Shown piece after piece: positions 22,365 to 34,172 of a DNA stretch of 64,000 nucleotides. The stretch's first letter is position 1; the number at the start of each line of letters is the position of its first letter. Source of the DNA: Gnetum montanum. Its lineage: Eukaryota > Streptophyta > Gnetopsida > Gnetales > Gnetaceae. The DNA lies in contig MNCI01035648.1 of the NCBI GenBank assembly GCA_015680685.1, positions 232,599 through 296,598 of the forward strand, given 5' to 3'. A model generated the notes under the pieces. That model saw only the letters and a list, made by a program, of their open reading frames with translations. It made no database searches and was not told the origin of the DNA. A program made the translations under genes and the position numbers.

Positions 22365-23456
22365 TGTTGATAGGTATGCCCTTCTTTTGAAAAAAAAATG
22401 AAAATATAAAAATTCCTAATTGTAAAAAAGGATTTTTATTTTACTGTAAGTCTTGGTATATAGAAAAGAGATATGATTAAAATTCTAAAGACATCATGAT
22501 CAAACCACAAGTCATGGTAGCTTATCATGTCTACTTCATGGCTCATGATGACTTGCCATGACTATTCCATAGGTTGTGTTGAATTTACCTTATTTTGTTG
22601 AATGGTCATGAGTTGTGGAGAAATACCATAGATCACGGTTGATAGTAATGGCTGCTACAAGAGGCCATAAGTGGTGATTGACTTGTGAAAGAGTTTCTAG
22701 ATTGAACATAAGTTGATCTTAAATTGTGGTCTATTTTTTGATGATACTACAAGTTGTGGTTTGATAATTGTTTTTATAGATTTTAACTTGAATTTGAATG
22801 TAAATTGAATCCTTGATGTCATCTAGGAATGTAGATGATGCATATACGAAAATTCAAATTGACAACTATGAGTTTTGAGAGATGTAAAGTTAGATAAAGG
22901 TGTTGATTGAGAGTTTTCAACAAAATGAAGTTTATTGATGTCGTGGAGTAAAGCTTGATGTAAGATGTACTTCAATGAAATTGTTGATGATAATGTGGTT
23001 TGATAACAATGTTGATGACTTGAATTGATAACTTAATGTTGATAAACAATCTAGAAACAATCAAAGATAATGTTAATGGAAAATAGTTAATTAAGGAGAA
23101 TTAATAGATAAGAGCAAAAACTTTGATAAAGATTAATATCTAAGAGAATAAGTGTATCTTGGGAAAATTTTGAAGACAATCTTTAATACTGGAAAAAATG
23201 ATCATTACAACCATGTATAACCTTGGATTTTAAAGAGAATGGTTAGAGCCATACTAAGGGGATTTGACAAGTCATTCCCCATGATAAAAAATAAGAAAAT
23301 TAAAGTAAATAATGATGAATTGGAACCAGAAAGAGTACATCTATCCATAAATTCAAAAAATATAAAAAAATACATTTAAATTTGATAATGAAAGAAAACC
23401 AAGTAATATTTGTCTTCTTGCTCAAGATAATGTTGCATTATGTACTAGAACTAACA
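22365..23456 (-). repeat. 3' LTR of copia element E
   Basis: On the minus strand it runs TGTTAGTTC...CCTATCAACA, a copia-style TGTTR...AACA. It follows a polypurine tract (AAAGGAGAGA) that is now interrupted by element F. From about 22490 to 22760 it contains many catgg/ccacaa words in both orientations, similar to those at 3290-3660. The 5' partner LTR was not found, so the outer edge (22365) is inferred from where the RT of A stops. Confidence 0.6.
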
Positions 23457-23464
23457 ATCTCTCC

Positions 23465-25294
23465 TGAAACACCATAAAATTTTTGGACCCTCATGCTTCA
23501 GCAGAGTCTTGGAATTTGGGCAAGAACTTGCACAAGTGCAGCATCATGATGGTTCAGCAGGAAAGTTGTAGGCACTAAGGATAGACTATCCAGTTCGACA
23601 AGTTTTCTATCTCCAGAGATGACAGGCTCGCCGGACTCTCCAGCCTGCCCAACTAGACAATTGACCTGGCTAACAGTCTACCTAGAGACCATGCTAGGAG
23701 TTGTTGAAAGTGTTCAGGATGAGCAAAATAGTTTGGCAAGTTTTCTAGTGAAGAAGTCAGCTACGCTACACTATGCAGGGTAGCAAGCATTGAAAGCTAA
23801 CCACTCAAGCGTCCAAATGCAAATTGACAAAATGATTGCAAGATAAGTTAGGATTCAGCCAACACAAGGTGCTACGCTATGCTACACTATGTAGGGTAGA
23901 ACAACGTAGCAAAGGTAGGGGCAGAAAGGCCCATCTTGCCAAGTGATTCCAACAAGAAGACTGCACTTTGGCAAGACTTCAGCCTCCAAAACTCCCTGCC
24001 CCACTTAGCCCTCAAGCCTCGAGCAAAGTTTCTTGCTAGAAAATGGTAGATTGAAGAAGGAAGCAAGGTACACTGGCTACTATGCATAGCATAGCAACGA
24101 TGAAAAAACAATATAAGTGTTCCAAATATGGACTCAGCGAGTCCAAAGGCTTTTCGGCATAGAGGACAAAAATTGTAGCTGTTAGCCTGACTAAGCCTTA
24201 GTCAAATGCTCTTCGGCTCTTATGCAAATTTCTATCAAGACCAATGGCTATGCTATGCTATGTTATGTAGCGTAGCATAGTGTAGCAAGTAGCTACTTAT
24301 GCTACACCAATATACTCAATGCCGTGAGTAGTGCAACACTAGCAAGAAAGCATCAAGACATCTTCTAGTAACTCTAGAACTTGTTGGCAACAATCTTTCC
24401 CACTCTGGCATCTCCTTGGAAAAATCAGCAATTTTACTTCATTTTGCATACCCTTGGTCAACTCCCAAAAAATTGTTCCTATGCTTGACCCTACTTGTAA
24501 GAGCAAGGAAGGCATAGTCTTGGAGCATAAGCTCCATTTTTCTTACATTGTTAGCACACTGGATTTTGGCACATGTAGTTTCAATGGTATAGTCACAGCG
24601 TAACAAAGTTCACACCCAACATCGCACTCCTACACGGTATGGACATGTTAGCATCTTGTGGGGTCCAAGACACATGGCATCCAAACCACGCTTCTCTCTT
24701 GCTCTTGGCCCTATAAATACCCTAACAAACAACACTCAGGGGGTTGGCTTTTTTGCGCGGTTGGATTTTTGGTGCTGTTGGCTTTTAGAGAGCATAGTTT
24801 GCATTTTTGAGCATCCTGGTTACTTTTGAGTTCTCTGGTTGGCTCCAAACATACCTTTGTGAGTCAAGAATTTTAGCATTTTAGCAAATAGAGTAGCAAG
24901 CAGAAGACCTGTGACTATACTATTCGGTGTAAGCAGTGTCTCTCTAGTGTTGCATAACCTGGTGTACACCTTTCAGCAAGGAAAAGCATCAAATCTGCAA
25001 CCTTGGGGTGGTGCACTTTCGCACCCAATTTTATTTTGCTATTTCCTTATTATAATCATGTTTTACAATATTTTCTCTGTTTTGCATTTATTGATCATTG
25101 ATTACCCCTCGCTTTCAAAACCAGCATTTACGAAAGGTTAAGATACACCGATTAAGTCCCTGTCTGATCGACTAGACCGTTTAGGGCACCCCATTTCCAT
25201 TTCTCTCCAGCACGGCCCCCGCATGGATCTGGGGTTAAACTGTTCACCTGGCAACCTCTCGGTGTTCTAGCCACTGACATTTTCAGTTGCTATA
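23465..25294 (+). repeat. 5' LTR of element F
   Basis: It starts TGAAACACC and ends TTGCTATA (partner CGCTACA). It carries clusters of the palindromic word tagcgtagcatagc (23763, 23871, 24066, 24247-24305) and a TATA box. It ends with a conserved block (gtccctgtctgatcgactag ... ctctcggtgttctagcc) that is recognisable in the related LTRs at 44098, 52229 and 54421. Confidence 0.93.
24711..24720 (+). promoter_or_regulatory. TATA box of the F 5' LTR
   Basis: It reads ctataaatac, preceded by cttggcc; conserved at 41185-41194 in the 3' LTR. About 575 bp of R-U5 follow before the LTR end. Confidence 0.75.
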
Positions 25295-25297
25295 ATT

Positions 25298-25316
25298 TTT
25301 GGTGCTAGAAGGAGGG
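25298..25316 (+). other. Primer binding site of element F (tRNA unassigned)
   Basis: It reads tttggtgctagaaggaggg a few bases after the LTR. A related string (ctagaaaaaggg, 53414-53425) follows the F-like LTR at 52229-53392, which supports function. It does not match the Asp-tRNA site of D. I cannot name the tRNA without a search. Confidence 0.6.
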
Positions 25317-25604
25317 CCTTTTTGGTGCCCTTGTTGCATCTTACAAGTAGTCCTGCACACTCTTTGTACCTTGTCATGCATTAGCATAAATGTGATACCC
25401 TTTTGTGGTTGTTTATGCATCGTGTGGTGCAGACTGGTCGCAACGACGATTCCTTTGGAACCCGGTAGGACGAAAAGCCTCTGATCGCCTATTGATTTCT
25501 GTGTTTCCTATTTGTAATTTTTCCTTTTATCATGCAAGATGATCCTGCCAACAACCACTGTTTCCACCTCGAGCCTTGAGGCTCCTTTCTCAGCTTAGAG
25601 CACC

Positions 25605-27735
25605 ATGGGTGTCGAGCGGCTTGTCACAGCTACGTTACCCTACGTGCACATCGCATCTTCACAGTTTCATGGAGTCTCTGCTCCTATTCCATCATCTCCC
25701 CCCATTCCCCCATCAGTGGTAGGCATTGCCCCAACCACGTGGTGGACCCCAGCCACTTTGCTCCCTGTTTCGCAACCCTCCCAGATGCCACATTACCCTT
25801 ACCACCAAGCATACAAAGTCCCGTAGGTGTCACAACCAAGCGCGGGACTATGGCCCTTCCCATTAGTCATGAAAATGACTAACCTTGCAGCACCACCAAC
25901 GACCGTTGCTCCAACGGCATCACACACTGGCTGGTGGACGTCACAGGTAACACCCTTCGCAAGGGCAACCCCAACAGCACCCCCTATGAGCCAAGAGGAT
26001 ATCCTTGCTACGCCACGAACAATGGTTGCCCCTACAACCTCACAACCATCTACGTCATCCCCAGGTCTGGATCAAGCATTCCAACTTATCCAGACCCTCA
26101 CCATAGAGATTAAACATCTCAAAGCCGTTGGTTCCAACATGGTGCAGGTCATGGATTTCTACCATGATGACCCCATCAGCCTGGCTGTTCCCATGATCAC
26201 ATTACTTCCTAGGATGCCACTCCCCCACTTCACAAAATACAATAGGGAGGGCAATCCTAATGTGCATTTAGTCACATATAGATCTAAATCTTTGTTGTTG
26301 TAGCAGTGACCACACACCATTATTCACGTCTTTGCTATGTCTCTGATGGGAAAAGCTTTAGACTGGTACCATGCACTCCCACGTGCCTCCATCTTAACAC
26401 TAGAGGAGTTGCTGACCTAGTTTGTGATCCACTTCAAGTATAACTTGAAGCCTGAAGTCACGCTAGATCAGTTGATGGGCATTAAGCAAGACTCGCTGGA
26501 GTCGGTGCAAAAGTTTATATAGCGGTGGAGTGCTACCTTGAATGAGATCCGTGAGCCTATCACGGAAGCCAATTTGTTGGCTATCTTCAAGGGGGCGGTA
26601 AATGATTTTATCAAATCCAAGCTATACTACCTAGCCCCGTGCTCTCTTAGTCAAGCTTTCGCTGAGACGAAGAGCATCCAAGATGCGGTCGAAGCCAGTA
26701 AAGACTCGACCTATGTTGCATACAAGAATGCATATACCAAAAAAGACAAAGAGAAGGGCAAAGTTGCAACTACCACGGTGGCTGCCGTGGCAAACGAGGA
26801 AAAGGACAGCAGCAAAAATAATAAAAAGGTGGCCATAATGCCAAAGAACCCCATGCCTAGCTCAAGTAATGTTGCCCAACCCTCCATGTCAGCACCAGAG
26901 GCATCAACCTAGCCTAAACCCAACTTTGAGCATAAAGATCGCTCCAAATACACCCCATTACCCGTCAAGCCTTTAGAACTTCTGAAGTAATTATTGGGGG
27001 TTGGGTACATCCAACATAAGTGGATGTCCGAGGAGGTAACCAAATGACATCAGCGGTATTGTGAAATTCGTAGGAACCCCTCCTTAGCTACACCCAACGA
27101 GTCCCCAGTTCCTAAGAACTTCAGGTTGGAGCGGTTCTATGACTACCATCAACTCTGTGGTCATGACACGGATTACTATTTAGCACTAAAAGACGAAATC
27201 CAACAAATGATTAATTAGGGGAAGTTGGTTCTAGATGTAAGAAACCCTATCCCCCCTAAAAATCAATCCATGCATGTCTACAAGAACCCCCTCAATGCTA
27301 ACAATGCAGGGTACATTATCAACATGATTAGCATAGACCGTAATCCAAAACCACCATAGCAATTGTTTGTGGTTCCTGTGCCTCAACGTGATGTAGCAAC
27401 AAAAACAATAGTAAAAAAGGCATTACAACAACCATTTCTTCTTAAGGTTCCTCCTCAGACATCTGCCCTTGCACCCTTCATACTCAAAACTGCATCGCTA
27501 CCCTCGCTAATGCCACAAATATCGTTTGTCATTAGGGGTCCAAAACACTCAACTGCCCCCATCACATAGAGCCAACCTAAGACAACATCATAGCCATCCT
27601 GTTCAAAGAAACGAGAAGAGTTTTTGATGGATGAAACTGCCAAGGAACGTACCACCCTAGGTCCCCCCAAGCCTACCCCTTCGTCCTTCGTGTCTACGCC
27701 CCCCTCATCATCAACAGTTGATGCCACTATGTGCA
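25605..27735 (+). pseudogene. Gag of element F
   Basis: The ATG at 25605 opens a Pro/Ser/Thr-rich N-terminus. The capsid core spans about 26200-26690: MPLPHFTKYNREGNPNVHL, MSLMGKALDWYHALPRAS, FVIHFKYNLKPEVTLDQL, RWSATLNEIREPITEANLLA, and CSLSQAFAETKSI. These are the Retrotrans_gag landmarks. A Lys-rich linker follows. Near 27130 RFYDYHQLCGHDTDYYLALK stands where Tat elements have a C/H-rich CDYHGxxGHDTxxC motif, with two Cys changed to Tyr. The roughly six in-frame stops in the first 1.5 kb are mostly TAG, fitting CAG decay. It forms the particle shell when intact. Confidence 0.85.
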
Positions 27736-27739
27736 CGTA

Positions 27740-28560
27740 ATCATCGCCATGCTACCCAAAAGGGTCTAGCCCCAAACCTGAAATTGCTCCTCCTCGAGAA
27801 ATTCATTTCCTAGGACAAATGGAGGAAGAGAAGGGTGACAAAAAACCAGAAAGTGGACAAGACCTTCTAAATGCCTTTACCCAAGTCAAATAGGCTCTAA
27901 AGTAAAAGAATACAACCTTGAGCTTGTACAACTTCGTAATGACCTCCACTGCACACTGTGAGGCCTTGGTTCCTATGTTAACGTCCATACCGGTTGACAA
28001 AAACATGCCGGCAGAGGAGAAAGCAATCCATGTGGTCATGCTTCCTTCTATGCTCGAAGAACCACAACCATCTCAGTTGACGTTCCATGGCAAGTCCATT
28101 AAGGATGACCCTGAAAAGGGTCGAGAAAACAACACCCCTATTCATCATAATTCAGGTTGGTCAACACAAGATCTGAAGAGTACATGTTGATGATGGGGCT
28201 GCTACAAATGTCATCCCTTTCCCCATAGTGGACAGACTAGGTTTGATGGATCAAATCAAACCCATGACAACCTCATGTCTGAAGTCGTTCAACGGAGCGC
28301 AAGTGGTGGTAAAAAGGACTGTCCACATTAACTTTGTGGTAGGGAACCAGTTCCCTACAAGTGCAACATTCATCATGGTAGAAGAGATGCTTGGGTTTAA
28401 CCTGATCTTGGGGAGGTCATGGTTAGCCCAACTCAGGGCTATCTCTTCACCCATACATCAAGAAATCCACCTACCTTACGTGGGTAGGGAGGTGGTGATC
28501 TACGGTGATGAAGTGGCAACCCATGCGATAAACAATGTTGACATGGAGTAGGGTTCAGAA
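27740..28560 (+). pseudogene. Protease region of element F
   Basis: The active-site loop reads DDGAATNVIPFPIVDRLGL (about 28185-28240), the Tat-type variant of D-T/S-G. Downstream are VVVKRTVHINFVVGNQFP and LGFNLILGRSWLAQL (about 28385-28430), the flap and the hydrophobic GR-W-L end. It shifts frame against gag around 28185. An acidic tail (28555-28730) runs into stops and the array at 28930. In a complete element RT would follow directly; here it is 6 kb away beyond the antisense gene. Confidence 0.85.
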
Positions 28561-28929
28561 GCAGTAACCTCTAAAAATGAAGAGCCTATCCCCACCAAGG
28601 TTACTTGTTTGGCAAATGAGCTGGCCCAAAACACCGGCTCGGAAAATGAAACTACATGGGCCGAATTACCTTTTCAAGCGGTAGATAACGACATAGAAGA
28701 ATACCGCAACAAAGCCCCTCAACCTTACGCATCACTGAGCCCATGATGGGTTAGAAAGAAGCTGGGACAATGACCATTACCTATGTAGCGTAACTACTCC
28801 ACTGCTTCCAACACAATTAATGCTTATCATATGTTTATTCTTTGTTTGCTTCACATTCATTCGTTTATGCTAAGTGTTTGCCTCATTCCTTAAACTAATC
28901 ACATCATGTCCAGTATTTACATCACACCA

Positions 28930-29095
28930 TGGCTTGCTAAGGCCTAAACATGGTAAAATTTTTTCCCTTACCAACATCCAATGGCCAGAAATGGCCTAAA
29001 ACTACCAATGACCTGAAATGGCCTAAAACTAGCGATGGCCCAAAATGGCCTTAAGCTATTGTTAAGGCCCTAAATAGCCTAAAACTAAAATGAGA
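28930..29095 (+). repeat. Motif array upstream of the antisense gene (array 1)
   Basis: Five or six degenerate copies of a word close to atggcctaaaactagcgatg occur at about 22-bp spacing. The same word family, in the form tggtctgctaggaccttaaa, forms array 2 (34370-34660) and array 3 (38263-38566). Confidence 0.7.
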
Positions 29096-29406
29096 TGCTC
29101 CCAAGGAGTTTAATTGATAAAAAGAAAAGATAAAGAATAACATAAAAATAAATACAACACATAACCCAAAATGAAATAAATCTCTTCATGTTCTATTTTT
29201 TCTTGCATTCAAAATATTAATCAATAATGTTTGGAACATTCTTTGCGAGAATCCAAATAAAATCCTCAGCTGCTACATTATGACCCTTCACCCGCTCCAT
29301 CGTCCCTTGCCTCATTAGGTCTTGTGTTTTCATTTGGATTCTGTACCACAGGGAAAATGAAATAGTCAGTTATAACCTACAATAAGGACTCAAATAAGAT
29401 AAATTA

Positions 29407-30251
29407 TCACAACACCAAGAAACGACTGACCCAAGAAGACCCCACATTTGTTTCGGGGGGTATTCGATCTATGCCTACTGCGAGGCATTGCTAGATCTCC
29501 TCTTCTGCAATATCGGCCTAATTCCTATCTCCTAGGTTAGTGCTTGCTACAACTTTCTCCTTTTCTATGGCTGTCTATCTTGGTGGTCTTGGAGAAAAGG
29601 TGGCAGTGGTGGTCTTACCCGCGGGAAAGGTCATTTCCCTTTCAGAAGATTCACTTACTATCACCTGTTACATAAACCTGTCGTAAGTCCTAGAAGCACC
29701 AATAATGTCAAGGAATACCTCGTAAGTATGTAACTTGATAGAGGCATCCTAATATTGTTTACGGTAGGTGGCACATTCTAGTTTATACATGTGTTTGTGA
29801 CTTTTCTGTGCCTGCCCCCACTCGTAAACTTTTGCACTATAGTCCTTCTAGTCTTGGTTCTTCTGGGCTAGCAGGTCCATTTACATGCGCTATTCTATTA
29901 TTTCATGAGTGGCCTCATTTTTGCGTCGCATGGCTATCCAATACCTTGCGTAGTCGATGAAGGCCATGCGCCAACTGCCATCGTTAGTGTCTCGGGTCAA
30001 TAGGAATTCATTCCTGGACTGGAGATCTTCCACCTCGGTGGTCAGATTGGCCTTCTCCTTCTCAAGCCTCTGTACCCATTTCTAGAGGTCTCTGTTCACA
30101 TGCCTACATTCCCATAAGGAGTGTGTCGAGTATAGTGCACATTGGCTTGCTTCTTAATAGATGTGATGGGGTACTTCGGTCACCTACGGTGGAAATTTGG
30201 GCACAACGTAGACCTCAACCGCTTGCTTAGGATCCCACTTGAGACGAGAGG
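29407..30251 (-). pseudogene. Exon 7: coiled-coil C-terminus
   Basis: The acceptor CAATAG|CC restores phase. The frame reads SRLKWDPKQAVEVYVVPKF, then a heptad-rich stretch (VQRLEKEKANLTTEVEDLQS, about 30070) and YARYWIAMRRKNEATHEII, with around ten TAG codons where Gln fits. It ends with a double stop at 29409. Long Lys/Glu heptads also end the accessory gene of element D. Confidence 0.65.
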
Positions 30252-30340
30252 CTATTGACTGCACATAGAAAGGCATTAGTCACAATGGCATAGTGAAGGA
30301 ACAACAATTTAGAGAGTTTAACGTAGCAATTTTAACTTAC

Positions 30341-30977
30341 CCACTTATGGTGTGATTTGCTTTAAACGGTCGATCACGTCGTCGACTGCTCCCTTCATGA
30401 AAGTAAATTTTTTAGGGGTCTCAGTCCATGGTCGCAGGTGGATCGAGGACAGGCTAGAGGTGTCAATAGTGGTGTCATTTGCACAGTAAAACATGTTAGC
30501 CACAGTGAAGGGGAACCATGATAGAGCTAATGAACAACATAAATGACAGTGTAAAGCTCCTACCTAGCAAACCCTCAAGGGTGATAGTAGGGAGGTCACC
30601 CATCAGCACACTATCAAATATGCAGTTAAACTCACCAGCATACAAATGAATCCCCTCTCCTTCTAGCTAACCCAACGACATGGCAGCGTCCTTAATGCTC
30701 ATGTGCCCCTCTAGTACTGAACTACTCTCCCCAAAAGGGTCATCAGCAGGGGCCTCTTCCTGATCACCAGGAGCCTCTTCCTTAGTGGTTGGGCCCCTTT
30801 CCTCTTCATTGGCAGGGGCCTCTTCCTCACCTGCCAAGGCCCTTTCTTCTGGAGTAGGGGCCCCTTCTTCATTGACTGGGGCCCTTTCCTCTATGGCCAG
30901 AGCCTCTTCGTTTTCGCCAGTCATCCCTGTTGTAGGGGCCACCACCTCTTCTTCCCCTTCTTCCTCTTCTTCCTTTG
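30341..30977 (-). pseudogene. Exons 5-6: acidic stretch and linker
   Basis: After a 112-bp intron that contains the tagcgtagcatagc-type word (31023-31068), the frame continues in phase into KEEEEEGEEEVVAPTTG and a series of EERAPxNEEGAP-like units (30945-30730). Then come IHLYAGEFNCIFDSVLM and, after a small shift near 30540, TSSLSSIHLRPWTETPKKF and MKGAVDDVIDRLKQI. The end is AAGTGG|GTAAGTT at 30341. Confidence 0.6.
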
Positions 30978-31089
30978 CTAATAAAGCATAGTCACAATAA
31001 GCAAATTATACCAACTTAAAGCAAATGCTATGCTATGCAATGCTACCTAGCGTGACATAGCATAGCGAACATTAGAAAAAAACACTTAC

Positions 31090-32520
31090 CAATCAGAGGC
31101 TACACTCTGTGAAGTTTGAGTCGCAGCTTCTTCCCTCTTTCCTCATTTGTGCAGGGAAGCTCCTCGACTGGAAGAGACCTCTTGTGTTGCAACTTAGTTA
31201 TCACCATCTCTGCAATGAGGCATTCCCCCTTTCTCACACTACCAGTGGTAATGAGGGGTGCCTCTCCCATGCTGTCCTAGGCACGAAAGTTGCGTGCCAC
31301 CTGATCCCTGGTCGTCATTGAAAATGATTCCCCAATAGCCTTTGGGGGGTCCTGAGATCGGGTGGTATGGAAGACTTGGCAAATCCATGGCTTTGAAATT
31401 TGGCTACGATCTTATAGTACCCAGACTCCATTCTCATGGACTACCAAGAATTCTGCAAAATGCTGCAAGTAGGCTATAAAGAAGGCATGATGCACATTGA
31501 AGCGGGACTCAAGCTTCCCACGAAGCTTGACCATTTCAGCTTGCAAGCCTTTGCAAAGGTGTTTGGCCCAATTGTAATGAGTCCGCTCTTCCATGACATT
31601 CCTCATTATCCAATCTTGCTCAATTCTAATGATTTTTCCTTGGGAGAGCAGCTTAGGGAAGGCACGAACACAGAAGACAGGGTAAACTGTTTTGGCCACC
31701 CATAGCCTGACATTCTCAATGTAGATTTCCTTTCGATCCTTTGCCACCCCTAGACACTCCTCAATGTCCATCTAATGGTTTTCATATTTCTTGGATTTTT
31801 TTCCTACAAGGAGACCATCAGAAGGGACACCAAAAAGATCAGCAAACAATTGGTCATTGATGTCAAACACCACTCACACACCGTGAACATGTGTGTGGAA
31901 GCTGCCCACTTTCTCAGAGAAGGAGTCGGCTAGGGAAAGCATTTCAGCAGGCGAGATGTTCGGGTTGAAGGCCAAAAATAAGTTCATGAGCCCAGCCTCC
32001 TAAAGGTTGTGGACAAGCGTGGTTGGGGTCCCATTGCAGAGCCAACATTGGGTCTCCTCCACCTCCTCATACTTGAAAAAAAGGTTGGTTTCATTGCGCT
32101 TGGAGGTGATCACAGTCACCTCTTGGGATTTCCTCACCACTGAAACGATTTGCAAAATAAAAGAAAAATAGTTAGAAAAAAAATTTAGCAAAAAAAATGA
32201 TGAACATCACTTGAACGTGTAACAGTGAATTCGCGGTTTAGCGTACTAGGTTTAAATGGCATGGGAAATGGTGGGAGATCTACCAACACGTCTTTAATGG
32301 TGAGCGACCTGAGGGATGCTCACTCCCTATCCAACCAACTAGATTCTTTACACTTCCTATAAAATTGGGAATACCGGGTTGGATAGGTTCTAAACTCACC
32401 CCAAATTGGCCTACTACGTCGATGCACACATTCCCAGTAGAGGAAAAACTCTCATAGAGCCATCTGTGCCGACACCAAGGTGTCTATGTCACCGTGGAGA
32501 CCACTCTTGTCAATAAAAAA
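31090..32520 (-). pseudogene. Exons 3-4: transposon-type domain
   Basis: Exon 3 (32520-32211) reads FFIDKSGLHGDIDTLVSAQM, WECVHRRSRPIWGEFRTYP and LVDLPPFPMPFKP with two TGA stops. A 71-bp T-rich intron follows with matching phases. Exon 4 (32139-31090, 350 codons, no frameshift) reads VTVITSKRNETNLFFKYEEV, LVHNLQEAGLMNLFLAF-like, VVFDINDQLFADLFGVPSDG and WVAKTVYPVFCVRAFPKLL. The pattern recalls proteins found in plant TEs that I cannot assign to a named domain with confidence. Related segments lie in the accessory genes near 9 kb and 50 kb. Confidence 0.6.
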
Positions 32521-32618
32521 CTTGGAAAAACACAAAAAATACATATATACATTGTTAATACCTGTTTCTAGCATAGCATGGATTACACAACGCAATAAAA
32601 TACCTTCATAAAACTCAC

Positions 32619-33068
32619 CCTTTGGCATAATAAATGGTTCCAGATGGGTTTTGAAAGTAGGTGCCCATGTGACGGGCAACAAATAGCATGTTGTATAAGT
32701 GATAGAACTTATACTCAGGCATCTCCCAAATCTAACTTAAGCATCTTAAGCTCTTTGGGCACTGGTTGGTATCTTTTGCCCGATCATCCCCGATTGACCC
32801 ATTAGTTAAAAATTTTAGAATTCCCCGATTTGCCTTGGGCAATAGGGTTTCTGTGATTGCGGCTGGTGTCTCCACTGATAAGTGTGACCAAATAATCACA
32901 CTAAAATGGCAAAGGAGGAATTGTAGGAAGTCCTATGCACCCTCCCGGAACTAGACCGCCTACCATCCCACACGTGCATGGGGAGGAGGGACATTGGCCA
33001 CCGGTTTGCTAAGGCAGCACATGACTCCCACAATCTCCAGGACAATCAAGATGGACTTCAACATGACC
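32619..33068 (-). pseudogene. Exon 2: FCP1/HAD-phosphatase-like domain
   Basis: The acceptor is ttgttgtgcag|GG. The frame, with TAG in four Gln-like places, contains ILIVLEIVGVMCC, where the HAD motif I of plant FCP1-like proteins is VLDLNGVL; here the catalytic Asp is Glu. It continues with FREGA...DFLQFLL and FSVIIWS, matching the FxRP..xFLxFxxxxFxVxxWSS block. Near the end, YNMLFVARHMGTYFQNPSG stands in the place of NTVLLDDSPxKxxxNPPH, with the DD lost. This is the carboxy-terminal-domain phosphatase fold by pattern; activity is not expected in this copy. Confidence 0.65.
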
Positions 33069-33920
33069 CTGCACAACAAAACATCAAACGTTAGCACTGT
33101 GTATGAGTGAAGTTTACAAGTAGCGTAGCATAACCCTCTGATTACATATAGCGTAGCATGATACTTTCTTTGCATGTAGTGTAGCATGATCTCCTAGTCG
33201 CATATCTCTCTAAGATAAAAAAAAACACAATAAAAATCATAGGCAATGTAGCAACATGATACTTGCAGCATAGCATAGTCATCAAGCCTTGCACAATGTA
33301 ACAACATGTAGATGCAAATGCATGACACATGATGTAGCAAATGAACAAGAATAGATGGACGTGCAAAAATACAACAATGTAATCAAGATATTACCATGAT
33401 GAGTATGGCAACATAGTAAAGTTAATAGAAACAAATCTAGCAATGTAGCCGTCTTGCAGATTCAACAGTGTAGCAATATAACAAACCCAAAGACCTTACG
33501 ACATACCGGAATTGCACAATAAAAAAATTACAAAATTCAGACAAGAAAGAACTCACTGTGCTACAGCCATTTCAACCATACTCCTACTATAAAAAATAAC
33601 TCGCGCTACACTACGTTAAACACGTGTCACATTGTCAAATGTCATAGATGGACAAACCCTCTTGAGGGCAGTACACTACGCTAACCTTGTGCTAAGCTGT
33701 CCCAAATCACCCAAACCCCCATGACAAGGTAGTCGCAACAATGGTGGTCAAGGCGATACCGCATGCAGCTATAGTGTAACGTCCATACAGCCGCTGTGGC
33801 CAACCAACAACAACAGTAGTGTAGCGGCCAAAAAGGTAACAAAAAAATGGAAAAAGACGCGGATTTCATCATAATAATGATTATTGTTGCCTAGACAACA
33901 AGGGCAGTGTAGCGACTTAC

Positions 33921-34039
33921 CGAGAAAACAGAGTCTCCTCCCGCACTTCAATGTGCACTTGGCATAAGTGCCCCAGAGTGTTCTTCACCTCGTCTACCTT
34001 AGCGAGTCCTTGATGCTTGCATTCGTCTTTGGGTGCCAT
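33921..34039 (-). pseudogene. Exon 1 of the antisense gene
   Basis: It reads MAPKDECKHQG... to ETLFS, 119 bp, no stop. The 3' edge is TCTCG|GTAAGTCGC, a strong plant donor. The leader before it (about 110 bp) is free of upstream ATGs downstream of the expected transcript start. Confidence 0.65.
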
Positions 34040-34172
34040 TGTCTCACTCGCAAATTCTCTATCAACTGCTACGCTACACTTCTTCGCTCTCTCTCGGCAC
34101 GACTGCACTATGCTTTGGATGTGGGCTCTATGCTCTGACAATGAAAATGACAAGTTTACTGGGGGTAAACCC

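Larger units (their letters stand above)
29407..34039 (-). pseudogene. Antisense multi-exon gene in element F: FCP1/HAD-like plus coiled coil
   Basis: Reconstructed exons on the minus strand: 34039-33921, 33068-32619, 32520-32211, 32139-31090, 30977 to about 30564, 30526-30341, 30251-29407. Donors and acceptors follow GT-AG, several with GTAAGT. Phases agree at junctions 1-2, 3-4, 4-5 and 6-7. Junction 2-3 does not agree, and the 37-bp gap between exons 5 and 6 is too short for an intron, so a frameshift is likelier there. The start at 34039 was chosen because the TATA box at 34173-34182 puts the transcript start downstream of the ATG at 34153. The product would have an FCP1/HAD-like domain, a transposon-type domain, an acidic Glu-rich stretch and a coiled coil. 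In-frame stops are mostly TAG/TGA, so it is now a pseudogene. Confidence 0.72.

Noticed and set aside
30527-30563. A 37-bp intron between exons 5 and 6 of the antisense gene
   Set aside because: Phases and borders would fit, but it is far below the usual minimum length of plant introns; a small frameshifting indel is more likely.
31109-31705. Plus-strand open frames across the antisense gene
   Set aside because: They are shadows of exon 4; the minus frame has domain-like conserved character, consistent splice phases and Gln-to-TAG stops.
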